Source: DATDOO01 sp035293245
GTDB taxonomy: Bacteria; Pseudomonadota; Gammaproteobacteria; Methylococcales; Methylococcaceae
NCBI GenBank assembly: GCA_035293245.1
Contig: DATDOO010000380.1
Coordinates: forward strand, 1 to 25,644
Length of the DNA: 25,644 bases
Reading direction: 5' to 3'
Under the pieces are notes generated by a model. It had not been told where the DNA came from, made no database searches, and worked only from the letters and a program-made list of their open reading frames with translations. Position 1 is the stretch's first letter; each line of letters begins with the position of its first letter. Position numbers and translations under genes: made by a program. Positions 1 through 6,315 of the stretch are shown piece by piece.

Positions 1-166
1 CCGGCGAGCCGGTGTCCTCGAAGCGGCGGACGGTGTCGCGCAAGGCCGATTCGGCGGCCGCGGCGACTTGTTCGCAAGTCGCCCGGCCGCTGCGAAAATC
101 GCGCTGGATAGCGAGAAGTTCCGGCGGGCGGGGTATGCTGCCGATGGGTTCGGTGGGTATCGTCAT
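1..166 (-). CDS. MetE-like (cobalamin-independent methionine synthase family) protein, N-terminus only
   Basis: The minus strand reads from ATG at 166 off the left edge, giving about 55 residues that begin MTIPTEPIGSIPRPPELL. The PIGSIPRP element near the start is typical of short MetE-type proteins (5-methyltetrahydropteroyltriglutamate-homocysteine methyltransferase family), which transfer a methyl group to homocysteine or related thiols using zinc. The start is supported by GGAG about 7 bases upstream and by a good sigma70-type promoter at 214-242. The gene is divergent from the merR-type gene at 272. The catalytic zinc ligands lie beyond the window, so the assignment rests only on the N-terminal motif. 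A MetE-like paralogue of other function is possible. Confidence 0.6.
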   Translation of the reverse strand, partial: MTIPTEPIGSIPRPPELLAIQRDFRSGRATCEQVAAAAESALRDTVRRFEDTGSP

Positions 167-213
167 AGCTGTTCTCCGACAAGGCATGGGACCACGTAAG
201 TCGTGACAGGCAC

Positions 214-242
214 CTTATAAAGCGACTGCCGAACCCGGTCAA
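214..242 (-). promoter_or_regulatory. Sigma70-type promoter for the MetE-like gene
   Basis: On the minus strand there is TTGACC (-35, 237-242), a 17-base spacer and TATAAG (-10, 214-219), about 48 bases before the ATG at 166. The adjacent ACGTAAACGT near 252-261 and AT-rich CATATATAG at 262-270 lie between this promoter and the merR-type gene and could hold that gene's own promoter or operator. A MerR-family protein commonly regulates its divergent neighbour, so autoregulation plus control of the MetE-like gene is plausible but inferred. Confidence 0.55.
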
Positions 243-271
243 CACAATTTAACGTAAACGTCATATATAGA

Positions 272-778
272 GTGACGGCAACCATGCGTCTACCTTCTCG
301 CCACCTGCGCGACGTGCTCAAGATCGGTGAATTGGCTGGGGAACTGGCCACTACGCCACGCACCATCCGCCTGTATGAAGAATTGGGCCTGATCGTGCCC
401 GAAAGAACCGCTGGGGGTACTCGGCTTTACCGCAAGAAAGACGTCAAGCGCCTGGCCGTGGTCCTGCGGCTGGCGCGCCTGGGCCTGGATCTGGGCACTT
501 TGCAACGGCTGGCCCAGACACGGGAGCAATGCCGGTCGGGTGCGGAAGCCGTTGACCGGGTGCTGCCGCTGATCGGCGAGTTACGGGCCTGGATTGGATC
601 GGCGGCGCAAGAGTTGGAAGCGCTGGAGCGCGATGCCGAACGGGCGGAGGGCCTGATCCGCCAGTGCAGCGCGTGTCCCAATCGTCCCAACCGGAAAGAT
701 TGCCCTTGCTGTCCCGTCGACAAAAACGTCGATTCGGCGGACATCGCCCGCCTGATTTGGGATCCGGCAAGCCCATGA
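272..778 (+). CDS. MerR-family transcriptional regulator with Cys-rich C-terminal tail
   Basis: A protein of 168 residues (164 if ATG at 284 is used instead of GTG at 272; neither has a clear Shine-Dalgarno). The N-terminal winged helix-turn-helix is evident around residues 16-45: KIGELAGELATTPRTIRLYE, then the wing with GGTRLYRKKD. A dimerisation helix follows at about residues 95-130. The C-terminal 45 residues carry a cluster of five cysteines (CSACPNRPNRKDCPCCPVD) that resembles a metal or Fe-S ligand set but does not match the MerR, CueR or SoxR ligand patterns I know. MerR proteins bind promoters with long spacers and activate by DNA distortion. The effector is unknown. The divergent MetE-like gene is the most likely target. 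Confidence 0.85.
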   Translation: MTATMRLPSRHLRDVLKIGELAGELATTPRTIRLYEELGLIVPERTAGGTRLYRKKDVKRLAVVLRLARLGLDLGTLQRLAQTREQCRSGAEAVDRVLPLIGELRAWIGSAAQELEALERDAERAEGLIRQCSACPNRPNRKDCPCCPVDKNVDSADIARLIWDPASP

Positions 779-852
779 GGCAAACCGCGTAGATCGGACA
801 GCCAAGCACCCAGCAGAGGCGGATCGCGCTCAACGTGGCTACGACATTGGTT

Positions 853-1296
853 TCAGCGCTTGGACTCCGCCTCCTGGCGTTCATAGAACGCTACCACCGG
901 GGGGTCAAAGCGTTCATGATCGAGTTGCCAGAGACCAATCGGGCCGCGCAGCAGCGGGATCGTGACCTCGCTTCCCACCGGATACTGGACCCAGAATTCC
1001 TTCGCCTTGATAAAGCGTATCCTGGGTAGGCCCAAGCGCGTGTCAGTCGGCTCGAGATGCACTACGGTGTCGACTACGCGGTAGCGATAGTCCTGCGCCG
1101 GCATTTCAGCCAGTGCCTGGTCGACGCGCTTGAGCAAAGGCAAGGCAGCCGCCGCGCATGCGATGGCAACCAGCCCGCTCAACGCCAGCGCTTCCCGCGA
1201 CGGCACCTGGCCGGCGAGCAGGCCCCGGTAAGCCAGCCATCCGATGCCGAACAAGCCGGCCATAGCGGCCGGCAAGAGCAGCGGGTTAGTCAGCAA
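853..1296 (-). CDS. Small membrane protein, unknown (possibly the C-terminal part of the upstream ORF)
   Basis: Up to 147 residues if a TTG at 1296 is used as start. There is no Shine-Dalgarno in front of it, so the true start is uncertain. Two hydrophobic segments (about residues 4-27 and 37-56) are followed by a soluble stretch of about 85 residues with no recognised motif (EFWVQYPVGSEVTIPLLRGP near the end). It lies in exactly the same reading frame as the ORF ending at 1312, separated by a TAA and five sense codons. Either it is the second gene of a tight pair or the two ORFs are one membrane protein interrupted by a stop. I do not recognise a family. Confidence 0.5.
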   Translation of the reverse strand: MLTNPLLLPAAMAGLFGIGWLAYRGLLAGQVPSREALALSGLVAIACAAAALPLLKRVDQALAEMPAQDYRYRVVDTVVHLEPTDTRLGLPRIRFIKAKEFWVQYPVGSEVTIPLLRGPIGLWQLDHERFDPPVVAFYERQEAESKR

Positions 1297-1311
1297 CTGC
1301 AGTAGCTGCGC

Positions 1312-1914
1312 TTAGATCAACTCGTACCGCGAGATCACGTAGGTATCAATCAGCGCGAACAGTCCCAGGCCGAACAACGCGAACATCGCGGCTAGCGAAC
1401 GCGGGTTCTTTTCCAGCGCGAAATCGTGTTGGGCGGCGGTCGCGAGCGGGTGGCTTGGAAAGACCGAGCGGAAGATGTCCGCCAGAGCCTCGCGCGATCC
1501 CAGCACCACCATACCGGTGTCCGCTGCAAACAGCAGGTCGCCTATGGGCGTGTTCAATGCGGCCCAATACAGGTTGTTGGCACCGATCGACGGGTTTCCA
1601 CGCCAAATGATGCCGGCAGCATCCTTGGGCACCACGGTGTCGAACGCCTCGCCCGTCTTCTGCCAGCGGCCCTGGATGCGTAGTTGCTCGCCCTCATCGA
1701 TGAGCACGCCGCGGGCTTGCGCGGGATGGAGCTTCCAGACCTTCTCCAGATGCTCCGGACGGGCGACAAGGATGCGCCAGAAACGTGTGCCGCGCAGTGC
1801 ATCGGCAAGCTGGTCCTGATGAGCCTTCTGGCGGTACTGCTGCACTTGCATGTACAGCAGTACCGCGAGTTGCGCGGCGATTGCGACGAAGACTAGAAGA
1901 AATCCGTTGCTCAT
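1312..1914 (-). CDS. Membrane protein with N- and C-terminal TM segments, unknown function
   Basis: A protein of 200 residues starting MSNGFLLVFVAIAAQLAVLLYM; GGAAAA about 6 bases upstream supports ATG 1914 over in-frame starts further out. The first 22 residues form a TM anchor. A soluble region of about 140 residues follows (it includes RILVARPEHLEKVWKLHPAQ and GDLLFAADTGMVVLGSREAL), and the last 25 residues are again hydrophobic (AAMFALFGLGLFALIDTYVI) before a TAA. No enzymatic motif is seen. The next ORF continues in the same frame downstream. A 9-base G tract at 1942-1950 and a possible -10 (TAAAAT, minus strand, 1969-1974) lie upstream. Confidence 0.6.
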   Translation of the reverse strand: MSNGFLLVFVAIAAQLAVLLYMQVQQYRQKAHQDQLADALRGTRFWRILVARPEHLEKVWKLHPAQARGVLIDEGEQLRIQGRWQKTGEAFDTVVPKDAAGIIWRGNPSIGANNLYWAALNTPIGDLLFAADTGMVVLGSREALADIFRSVFPSHPLATAAQHDFALEKNPRSLAAMFALFGLGLFALIDTYVISRYELI

Positions 1915-1956
1915 GATCGTTTTTCCGTTGTGGATCGTACCGGGGGGGGGCAGCAA

Positions 1957-2540
1957 GATTCGGTTCAGATTTTAGAACGCTGTAACGCTGCAAATCTGTT
2001 GCATATCAGTGCGTGGCAGTTAACGTGAAATGCCGTTCTTACTGTGTAAACAAGCCTCATAGGCCGCATAAGCGGGTACGCGGATGGATAACCGGCAGTT
2101 TTCCATGGTTCTTCCAGCAACTCGGATGAAAAATTCGGCTTAACCTTGCCCCAAACACGGCCGCCCGTTCGCGTAACACGGGGGCTATGGATGCTCGCCA
2201 GATTGTGGACTGGTTGCAGTGCAAAGCAGACTCCGCGATTTGACGTCGGTCTGTAGTCCTTAGCTGAAAGACTTGTAAGTCTTAGCGTACAAGTAATAAT
2301 CCACAGAGAACTCGCCAGTCCACCCCGCGCCCCAGACAGGCGCAGCCCTCGGGGCGGATCAAGGCGAAACAGGTGAAAGCCTTCGCCCATGGGTCACACG
2401 CCCATCGGCCGAACCGGGGCAGCGGCTTCGGGAAGGCTGGTCTGCGCTTGCTGGGGGAAGAAATCCGTATCGAGGGCAAATGTGCCACGATCAAAGGCAG
2501 TTATGCGGCAAACGCCGATGCCGTGAACCAGTCGGGGCCG
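1957..2540. other. Gene-poor region of about 600 bases
   Basis: No ORF here has convincing codon use, a ribosome site or a recognisable protein. The longest open frame (1965-2390, minus) is rich in residues unusual for a real protein. Visible structure is limited to the tandem AACGCTGTAACGCTG near 1977-1991 and a perfect 7-bp inverted repeat with a 2-base loop at 2268-2283 (AAGACTT/AAGTCTT). The region lies immediately downstream of the tRNA 3' end, a common integration position, but I see no copy of the tRNA 3' end and no integrase. Confidence 0.5.
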
Positions 2541-2570
2541 GAAACGAAAAAGGGCACCGCAACGGTGCCC
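2541..2570 (-). terminator. Intrinsic terminator of tRNA-Glu
   Basis: On the minus strand a perfect 8-bp stem (GGGCACCG/CGGTGCCC, loop TTG, 2552-2570) is followed by TTTTTCGTTT. It lies 15 bases past the tRNA 3' end, in the expected place and orientation. Confidence 0.85.
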
Positions 2571-2585
2571 AGTTTCATTCCTGAT

Positions 2586-2661
2586 TGGCGTCCCCAAGGG
2601 GTTTCGAACCCCTGTTGCCGCCGTGAGAGGGCGGAGTCCTGGACCGCTAGACGATGGGGAC
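2586..2661 (-). tRNA. tRNA-Glu (anticodon CTC)
   Basis: A 76-base cloverleaf on the minus strand. The acceptor stem GTCCCCA pairs with TGGGGAC, followed by G and an encoded CCA. The anticodon stem CCGCC/GGCGG encloses the loop CTCTCAC, so the anticodon is CTC, reading GAG. The T arm GGGGTTCGAACCCC is perfect. It has its own promoter (2672-2701) and terminator (2552-2570), so it is a single-gene unit. Confidence 0.95.
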
Positions 2662-2671
2662 GGGAACGCGA

Positions 2672-2701
2672 ATTCTAGCAAAAGAATCGGTTTCTGGCCA
2701 A
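2672..2701 (-). promoter_or_regulatory. Promoter of tRNA-Glu
   Basis: Minus strand: TTGGCC (-35, 2696-2701), an 18-base spacer and TAGAAT (-10, 2672-2677), placing initiation a few bases before the tRNA 5' end at 2661. Confidence 0.65.
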
Positions 2702-2785
2702 AGCCGGGGCAGGGAGTCCTTCGGGTGCCCCAGCCTTGTCCGTTGACTGTCATGGGCAACCTCAAACCGCCCGCCGGAAAATGCG

Positions 2786-2818
2786 TTATTGTTATTCCGG
2801 CACAACAATAAGGAATAA
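2786..2818 (+). promoter_or_regulatory. Overlapping inverted repeats just before the ABC operon
   Basis: A perfect 8-bp inverted repeat TTATTGTT/AACAATAA (2786-2793 and 2804-2811, 10-base gap) overlaps a perfect 7-bp one, TTATTCC/GGAATAA (2792-2798 and 2812-2818). Both end right at the AGGAGG ribosome site (2818-2823) of the permease gene. They could be a repressor operator or alternative mRNA hairpins that expose or hide the ribosome site. A TTGACT at about 2742 is a candidate -35, but no good -10 is seen at proper spacing. Confidence 0.4.
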
Positions 2819-2827
2819 GGAGGATCT

Positions 2828-3667
2828 GTGCGCTCGCCCAAATTCTGGGGGCTTCACGCCGACCCGCCGCGCGGGTTGCGGTATTTTCTGGCTGCGCTGC
2901 CTTTCATTCTGCTGATCCTGGTCTACTGGGCGGCATCCGACGCGCGCCACGCCGCCAACCCGGACGACAAGCTGCTGCCCGGCCTGGGACAAATGCTGGA
3001 AGCCATCCATCAGATCGCCTTCACGGCCGACAAGCGCACGGGGCAAATTCTGTTCTGGCACGATACGCTGGCCAGTCTTTCCCGGCTCGGCGCCGGGGTG
3101 GGGTTGGCGCTGATCTGCGCGCTGCTGGCGGGCTTGAACATCGGCCTGTTTCCGGGCGTGCGGGCGCTGCTGTCGGGGTTCCTGGTGGTGGTGTCGATGA
3201 TTCCGCCGCTGGCCATCCTGCCGATCCTGTTCATCACCCTGGGGGTGGACGAGGGGGCGAAGATCGCGCTGATTTTCATCGGCACCTTTCCGATCCTGAC
3301 TCGCGACATCACCCACGCGGTGCGCGACATTCCCGGCGAGCAGATCGTGAAGTCGCTCACCCTGGGGGCTTCGGCCACCATGCTGGCCTACCGTATCGTC
3401 CTGCCGCAGATTCTGCCGCGCGCCATCGACTCGCTGCGCCTGGTTTTGGGCGGGGCCTGGCTGTTCCTCATCGCCGCGGAGGCCATCGCCGCCACCGAAG
3501 GTCTGGGCTACCGCATCTTCCTGGTGCGCCGCTATCTGGCCATGGATGTGATCATCCCTTATGTGGCCTGGATCACCCTGCTGGGGTTCAGTTTCGATTT
3601 CGCGCTGCGGCGGCTGAACGGCCTGCTGTTCCCCTGGTACGGCGAGGCGGCGGAGGAGGGCAGGTGA
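2828..3667 (+). CDS. ABC transporter permease, SsuC/TauC/NrtB type
   Basis: A protein of 279 residues with a GTG start placed by AGGAGG four bases upstream. It is an inner-membrane permease of the BPD_transp_1 family, with about six TM segments, beginning with FLAALPFILLILVYWAA (residues 20-36) and including GVGLALICALLAGLNIGLF and VVVSMIPPLAILPILFITLGV. The ATPase-coupling EAA-like loop is visible around residues 175-195 (SLTLGASATMLAYRIVLPQI). The family imports nitrate, sulfonates, taurine, urea-like or pyrimidine-like compounds, and the substrate cannot be read from the permease. It is the first gene of the cluster and overlaps the ATPase gene by GTGA. The region between the first and second TM (about 40 residues) is longer than I would expect for SsuC. 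Confidence 0.9.
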   Translation: MRSPKFWGLHADPPRGLRYFLAALPFILLILVYWAASDARHAANPDDKLLPGLGQMLEAIHQIAFTADKRTGQILFWHDTLASLSRLGAGVGLALICALLAGLNIGLFPGVRALLSGFLVVVSMIPPLAILPILFITLGVDEGAKIALIFIGTFPILTRDITHAVRDIPGEQIVKSLTLGASATMLAYRIVLPQILPRAIDSLRLVLGGAWLFLIAAEAIAATEGLGYRIFLVRRYLAMDVIIPYVAWITLLGFSFDFALRRLNGLLFPWYGEAAEEGR

Positions 3668-4596
3668 ACGGCGAGCCCAAGATTCACATCGAGGATGTTT
3701 ACAAGCTCTACGACGGCCGCCGGGTGCTGGACAACGTGGATCTGTCGGTTTCCACCGGCGAATTCTGCGCCCTGGTGGGGCCGTCCGGCTGCGGCAAGTC
3801 CACCCTGCTCAGGCTGATCCTGGGGCAGGAACGGCCCACGCGCGGCCAGGTGCTCATCGAAAACGCGCCGGCCGGATTTCCCGACACGCGGCGCGGCATC
3901 GTGTTCCAGAAATACACGCTTTATCCCCATTTGACGGTGCTGGACAACGTGCTGCTCGGCAGACGCCTTGAGCAGCCGTGGAGCTGGCTGCCGCGCGTCC
4001 AGCCACGCCCGCGAGACCGCGCTGCCGCCCTGGAACACCTGGAGCGGGTGCGCCTGTCGGATGCCGCCCACAAGTACCCGCACGAGCTTTCCGGCGGCAT
4101 GCAGCAGCGCGTCGCCATCGCCCAGGCTTTGATCATGAAGCCGCCGGTGCTGCTCATGGACGAGCCCTTCGGCGCCCTCGATCCGGATACCCGCGAGGAG
4201 TTGCAGCTTTTCCTGCTGGAATTGTGGGAGCGGGAGAAGCTGACCATCTTCTTTGTGACCCACGACCTGGAAGAAGCCTGCTTCCTGGGCACGCGCCTTC
4301 TGGTTCTGTCGCAGTACTATACGGACGACCGGGGCGACGGCGCCCAGCGGGGCGGGAAGATCGTCGCCGACTATTTGCTGACGGACGCGGCCAACTCCAC
4401 CCGCGTGAAGCGGCGCGAGGATTTCAAGGCCTTCATCCAGACCTTGCGGGAGCAGGGCTTCGACCCCTCCATCCGCCGCCACGTCAAGGATTTCGATCTG
4501 CAACATCCGGACTCTTTCCGCACCCTGACGCGGGAGGAATATCGCCTCGCCCATCCGCAGGGCGCGGGGCTGAACACCACAGGAGACAACTCATGA
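3664..4596 (+). CDS. ABC transporter ATP-binding protein, SsuB/TauB/NrtD type with C-terminal extension
   Basis: A protein of 310 residues starting at GTG 3664, inside the stop of the permease. Complete ABC ATPase motifs are present: Walker A GPSGCGKST (residues 39-47), Q-loop Q82, signature LSGGMQQR (142-149), Walker B VLLMDEP (162-168) and switch His200 in FVTHDLEEA. ATP hydrolysis here drives the permease encoded upstream. Compared with the usual ~255 residues of SsuB/TauB there is an insertion around 100-120 (PWSWLPRVQPRPRDR) and a C-terminal extension of about 80 residues (PSIRRHVKDFDLQHPDSFRT and onward) of unknown role, perhaps contacting cytoplasmic partners from the same cluster. Its stop overlaps the next ATG (ATGA at 4593). 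Confidence 0.92.
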   Translation: MNGEPKIHIEDVYKLYDGRRVLDNVDLSVSTGEFCALVGPSGCGKSTLLRLILGQERPTRGQVLIENAPAGFPDTRRGIVFQKYTLYPHLTVLDNVLLGRRLEQPWSWLPRVQPRPRDRAAALEHLERVRLSDAAHKYPHELSGGMQQRVAIAQALIMKPPVLLMDEPFGALDPDTREELQLFLLELWEREKLTIFFVTHDLEEACFLGTRLLVLSQYYTDDRGDGAQRGGKIVADYLLTDAANSTRVKRREDFKAFIQTLREQGFDPSIRRHVKDFDLQHPDSFRTLTREEYRLAHPQGAGLNTTGDNS

Positions 4597-6305
4597 TTCG
4601 CAATCGCTGGGGAGCCTTTTTCATCCTGCTGACCTGGACGCTGAACGCCGCCGCGCTCACCCCCGTGGCGCTCAAGCCCATGGAGCAGACGGTCACCGAT
4701 CCGGTGGGCGCGGTGAAGCCGGCCCAGCAGGTGAACGTACCCATCATCACCTGGGGCGGCGACATCGCCACCGTGTTCGCCAACGGCGACGCGGCGCTCA
4801 CCCAGCCCGGCGGCATCTTCGGCAAGCTGGGCCTGAATTTCCGCCTCATGCGCCAGGACGTGTTCGCCCAGCAGGTTTCCGCCTATCTGCGCGGCGACAG
4901 CCCGTACCTGCGCGGCACCATCGGCATGCTCAACCAGGCCTCCGACGTGCTGGACAACGATCCGCGCACCAAGCCGGTCATCATTTACCAGCTCACCTGG
5001 TCCGCCGGCGGCGACGCCCTGGTGGTCAAGGACAGCATCCGCACCGCGGCCGATCTCAAGGGCAAGACCGTCGCCCTGCAAGCCTTCGGGCCCCACGTGG
5101 ATTACCTGCTGCGCGTGCTTGCCGATGCCGGCTTGAGTCCCAACGACGTGAAACTGGTCTGGACCAAGGACCTCACCGGTACCGCCGAAACGCCGGTGGA
5201 AGCCCTGCGCAGCGCGGGCGCGGATGCGGCGTTCGTCATCATCCCCGACGCCCTGGCGCTCACTTCCGGTGGAAGCGTCGGCACCGGCAGCGAGGATTCG
5301 GTGAAAGGCGCCAAGATTCTGCTTTCCACCAAGACCGCCAACCGGGTCATCGCCGACGTGTACGCGGTGCGCTCCGACTATTTCCAGGCCCACCGGGAAG
5401 AGGTGGAAAAGTTCGTGCGCGGGCTGATGCAGGCCAACGAGGAACTGGCGGCCCTGGTGCGCGACAAGGCCAAGCAGGCGCCCGCGTTCGACAAGACCAT
5501 CAAGGCCGCCGCCAAGGCACTGCTCGACAGCGAGCAGGCGGTGGCGGACACCGAGGGCATGTACCACGACGCCGAGTTCGCCGGCTTCGACGGCAACGTG
5601 AAGTTCTTCGCCCAGTCGGGCTTCCCGCGCCGTATGGAGGTGTTGAACCAGGAGGCCCAGGCTGGATTGGCCAAGCTGGGACTGGTGAAGGGCGACGCGC
5701 GTTTTGCCCAGGCGCAGTGGAATTTCGCCCTGCTCAAGACCGGCCTCAAGCAGGTCGACAAGGCGGAAGCACCGCGTTTCGACGAGAGCCAGGTGAGCAG
5801 CGTGGTCACCAAGCGCCAGCAGCAGGGCACCCTGCAACAGGGCGAGTTGTTCAGCTTCGAGGTGTATTTCACCCCCAACCAGACCGACTTCTCCGCCGAG
5901 TTGTACCGCGACGCCTTCGACAAGGTCATCGACCTGGCTTCCACATACGGCGGCGCGGTCATCACCGTGGAAGGCCATTCCGATCCGCTAGGGTATCTGC
6001 GCAAGCTCAAGGAAAAGGCTCCGCCGCTGGTGCTGGGGCAGATCAAGCAAAGCGCCCGCAACTTGAGCATGGGCCGGGCCCAGGCGGTGCGCGACGGCAT
6101 CATCCAGTACGCCGCCAGCAAAGGGGTGAGCCTGGACGCCTCCCAGTTCGCGGTGGTCGGCCACGGCATCGGTGCGCCCAAGAGCGGGTTGTGCGGCAGC
6201 GACCCGTGCGCGCCGAAAACCGAGCAGGACTGGCGCTCCAACATGCGGGTGGAATTCCGCATCCTGCAAATGGAAGCCGAAGAATCGGTGTTCAAACCGC
6301 TGTAA
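4593..6305 (+). CDS. Substrate-binding protein fused to C-terminal OmpA peptidoglycan-binding domain (1)
   Basis: A protein of 570 residues. ATG 4593 is chosen because GGAG lies 8 bases upstream, it overlaps the ATPase stop, and a signal peptide follows at once (MIRNRWGAFFILLTWTLNAAA). Residues ~45-330 resemble NMT1/SsuA/TauA-type periplasmic binding proteins (DLKGKTVALQAFGPHVDYLL, then ADAAFVIIPDALAL). Residues ~420-560 form an OmpA-like domain: FEVYFTPNQTDF, then VEGHSDP, an insertion of a dozen residues, then NLSMGRAQAVRDGI with the conserved Arg, then VVGHGIGAP. OmpA domains bind diaminopimelate in peptidoglycan, so this SBP should be anchored to the cell wall rather than free. A Cys pair (LCGSDPC) sits before the last strand. 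Ligand unknown. Confidence 0.88.
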   Translation: MIRNRWGAFFILLTWTLNAAALTPVALKPMEQTVTDPVGAVKPAQQVNVPIITWGGDIATVFANGDAALTQPGGIFGKLGLNFRLMRQDVFAQQVSAYLRGDSPYLRGTIGMLNQASDVLDNDPRTKPVIIYQLTWSAGGDALVVKDSIRTAADLKGKTVALQAFGPHVDYLLRVLADAGLSPNDVKLVWTKDLTGTAETPVEALRSAGADAAFVIIPDALALTSGGSVGTGSEDSVKGAKILLSTKTANRVIADVYAVRSDYFQAHREEVEKFVRGLMQANEELAALVRDKAKQAPAFDKTIKAAAKALLDSEQAVADTEGMYHDAEFAGFDGNVKFFAQSGFPRRMEVLNQEAQAGLAKLGLVKGDARFAQAQWNFALLKTGLKQVDKAEAPRFDESQVSSVVTKRQQQGTLQQGELFSFEVYFTPNQTDFSAELYRDAFDKVIDLASTYGGAVITVEGHSDPLGYLRKLKEKAPPLVLGQIKQSARNLSMGRAQAVRDGIIQYAASKGVSLDASQFAVVGHGIGAPKSGLCGSDPCAPKTEQDWRSNMRVEFRILQMEAEESVFKPL

Positions 6306-6315
6306 GGAGGCCGCC

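Noticed and set aside
1965..2390. Minus-strand ORF of 141 residues in the gene-poor region
   Set aside because: No ribosome site, odd composition and no domain; more likely non-coding or remnant DNA.
2571..2600. Integration site (att) at the 3' end of tRNA-Glu
   Set aside because: No second copy of the tRNA 3' end and no integrase are visible in the window.
2700..2827. Guanidine or other riboswitch before the ABC operon
   Set aside because: The leader holds a GGGGCA...TGCCCC hairpin (about 2705-2732) and AT-rich inverted repeats, but none of the ykkC-type conserved loops (ACGR hairpins) can be found.
3978..4592. N-terminal extension of the first SBP-OmpA ORF by about 205 residues
   Set aside because: It overlaps the ATPase gene in another frame, is Arg/Ala/Pro-rich as expected for a high-GC shadow, and the signal peptide and ribosome site are at 4593.
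4371..5978. Long minus-strand ORF of 535 residues, and similar ones at 11844-13235 and 21479-22831
   Set aside because: They are antisense to well-supported genes, lack recognisable domains and have His/Gln/Gly-rich compositions typical of reverse frames of high-GC coding DNA.
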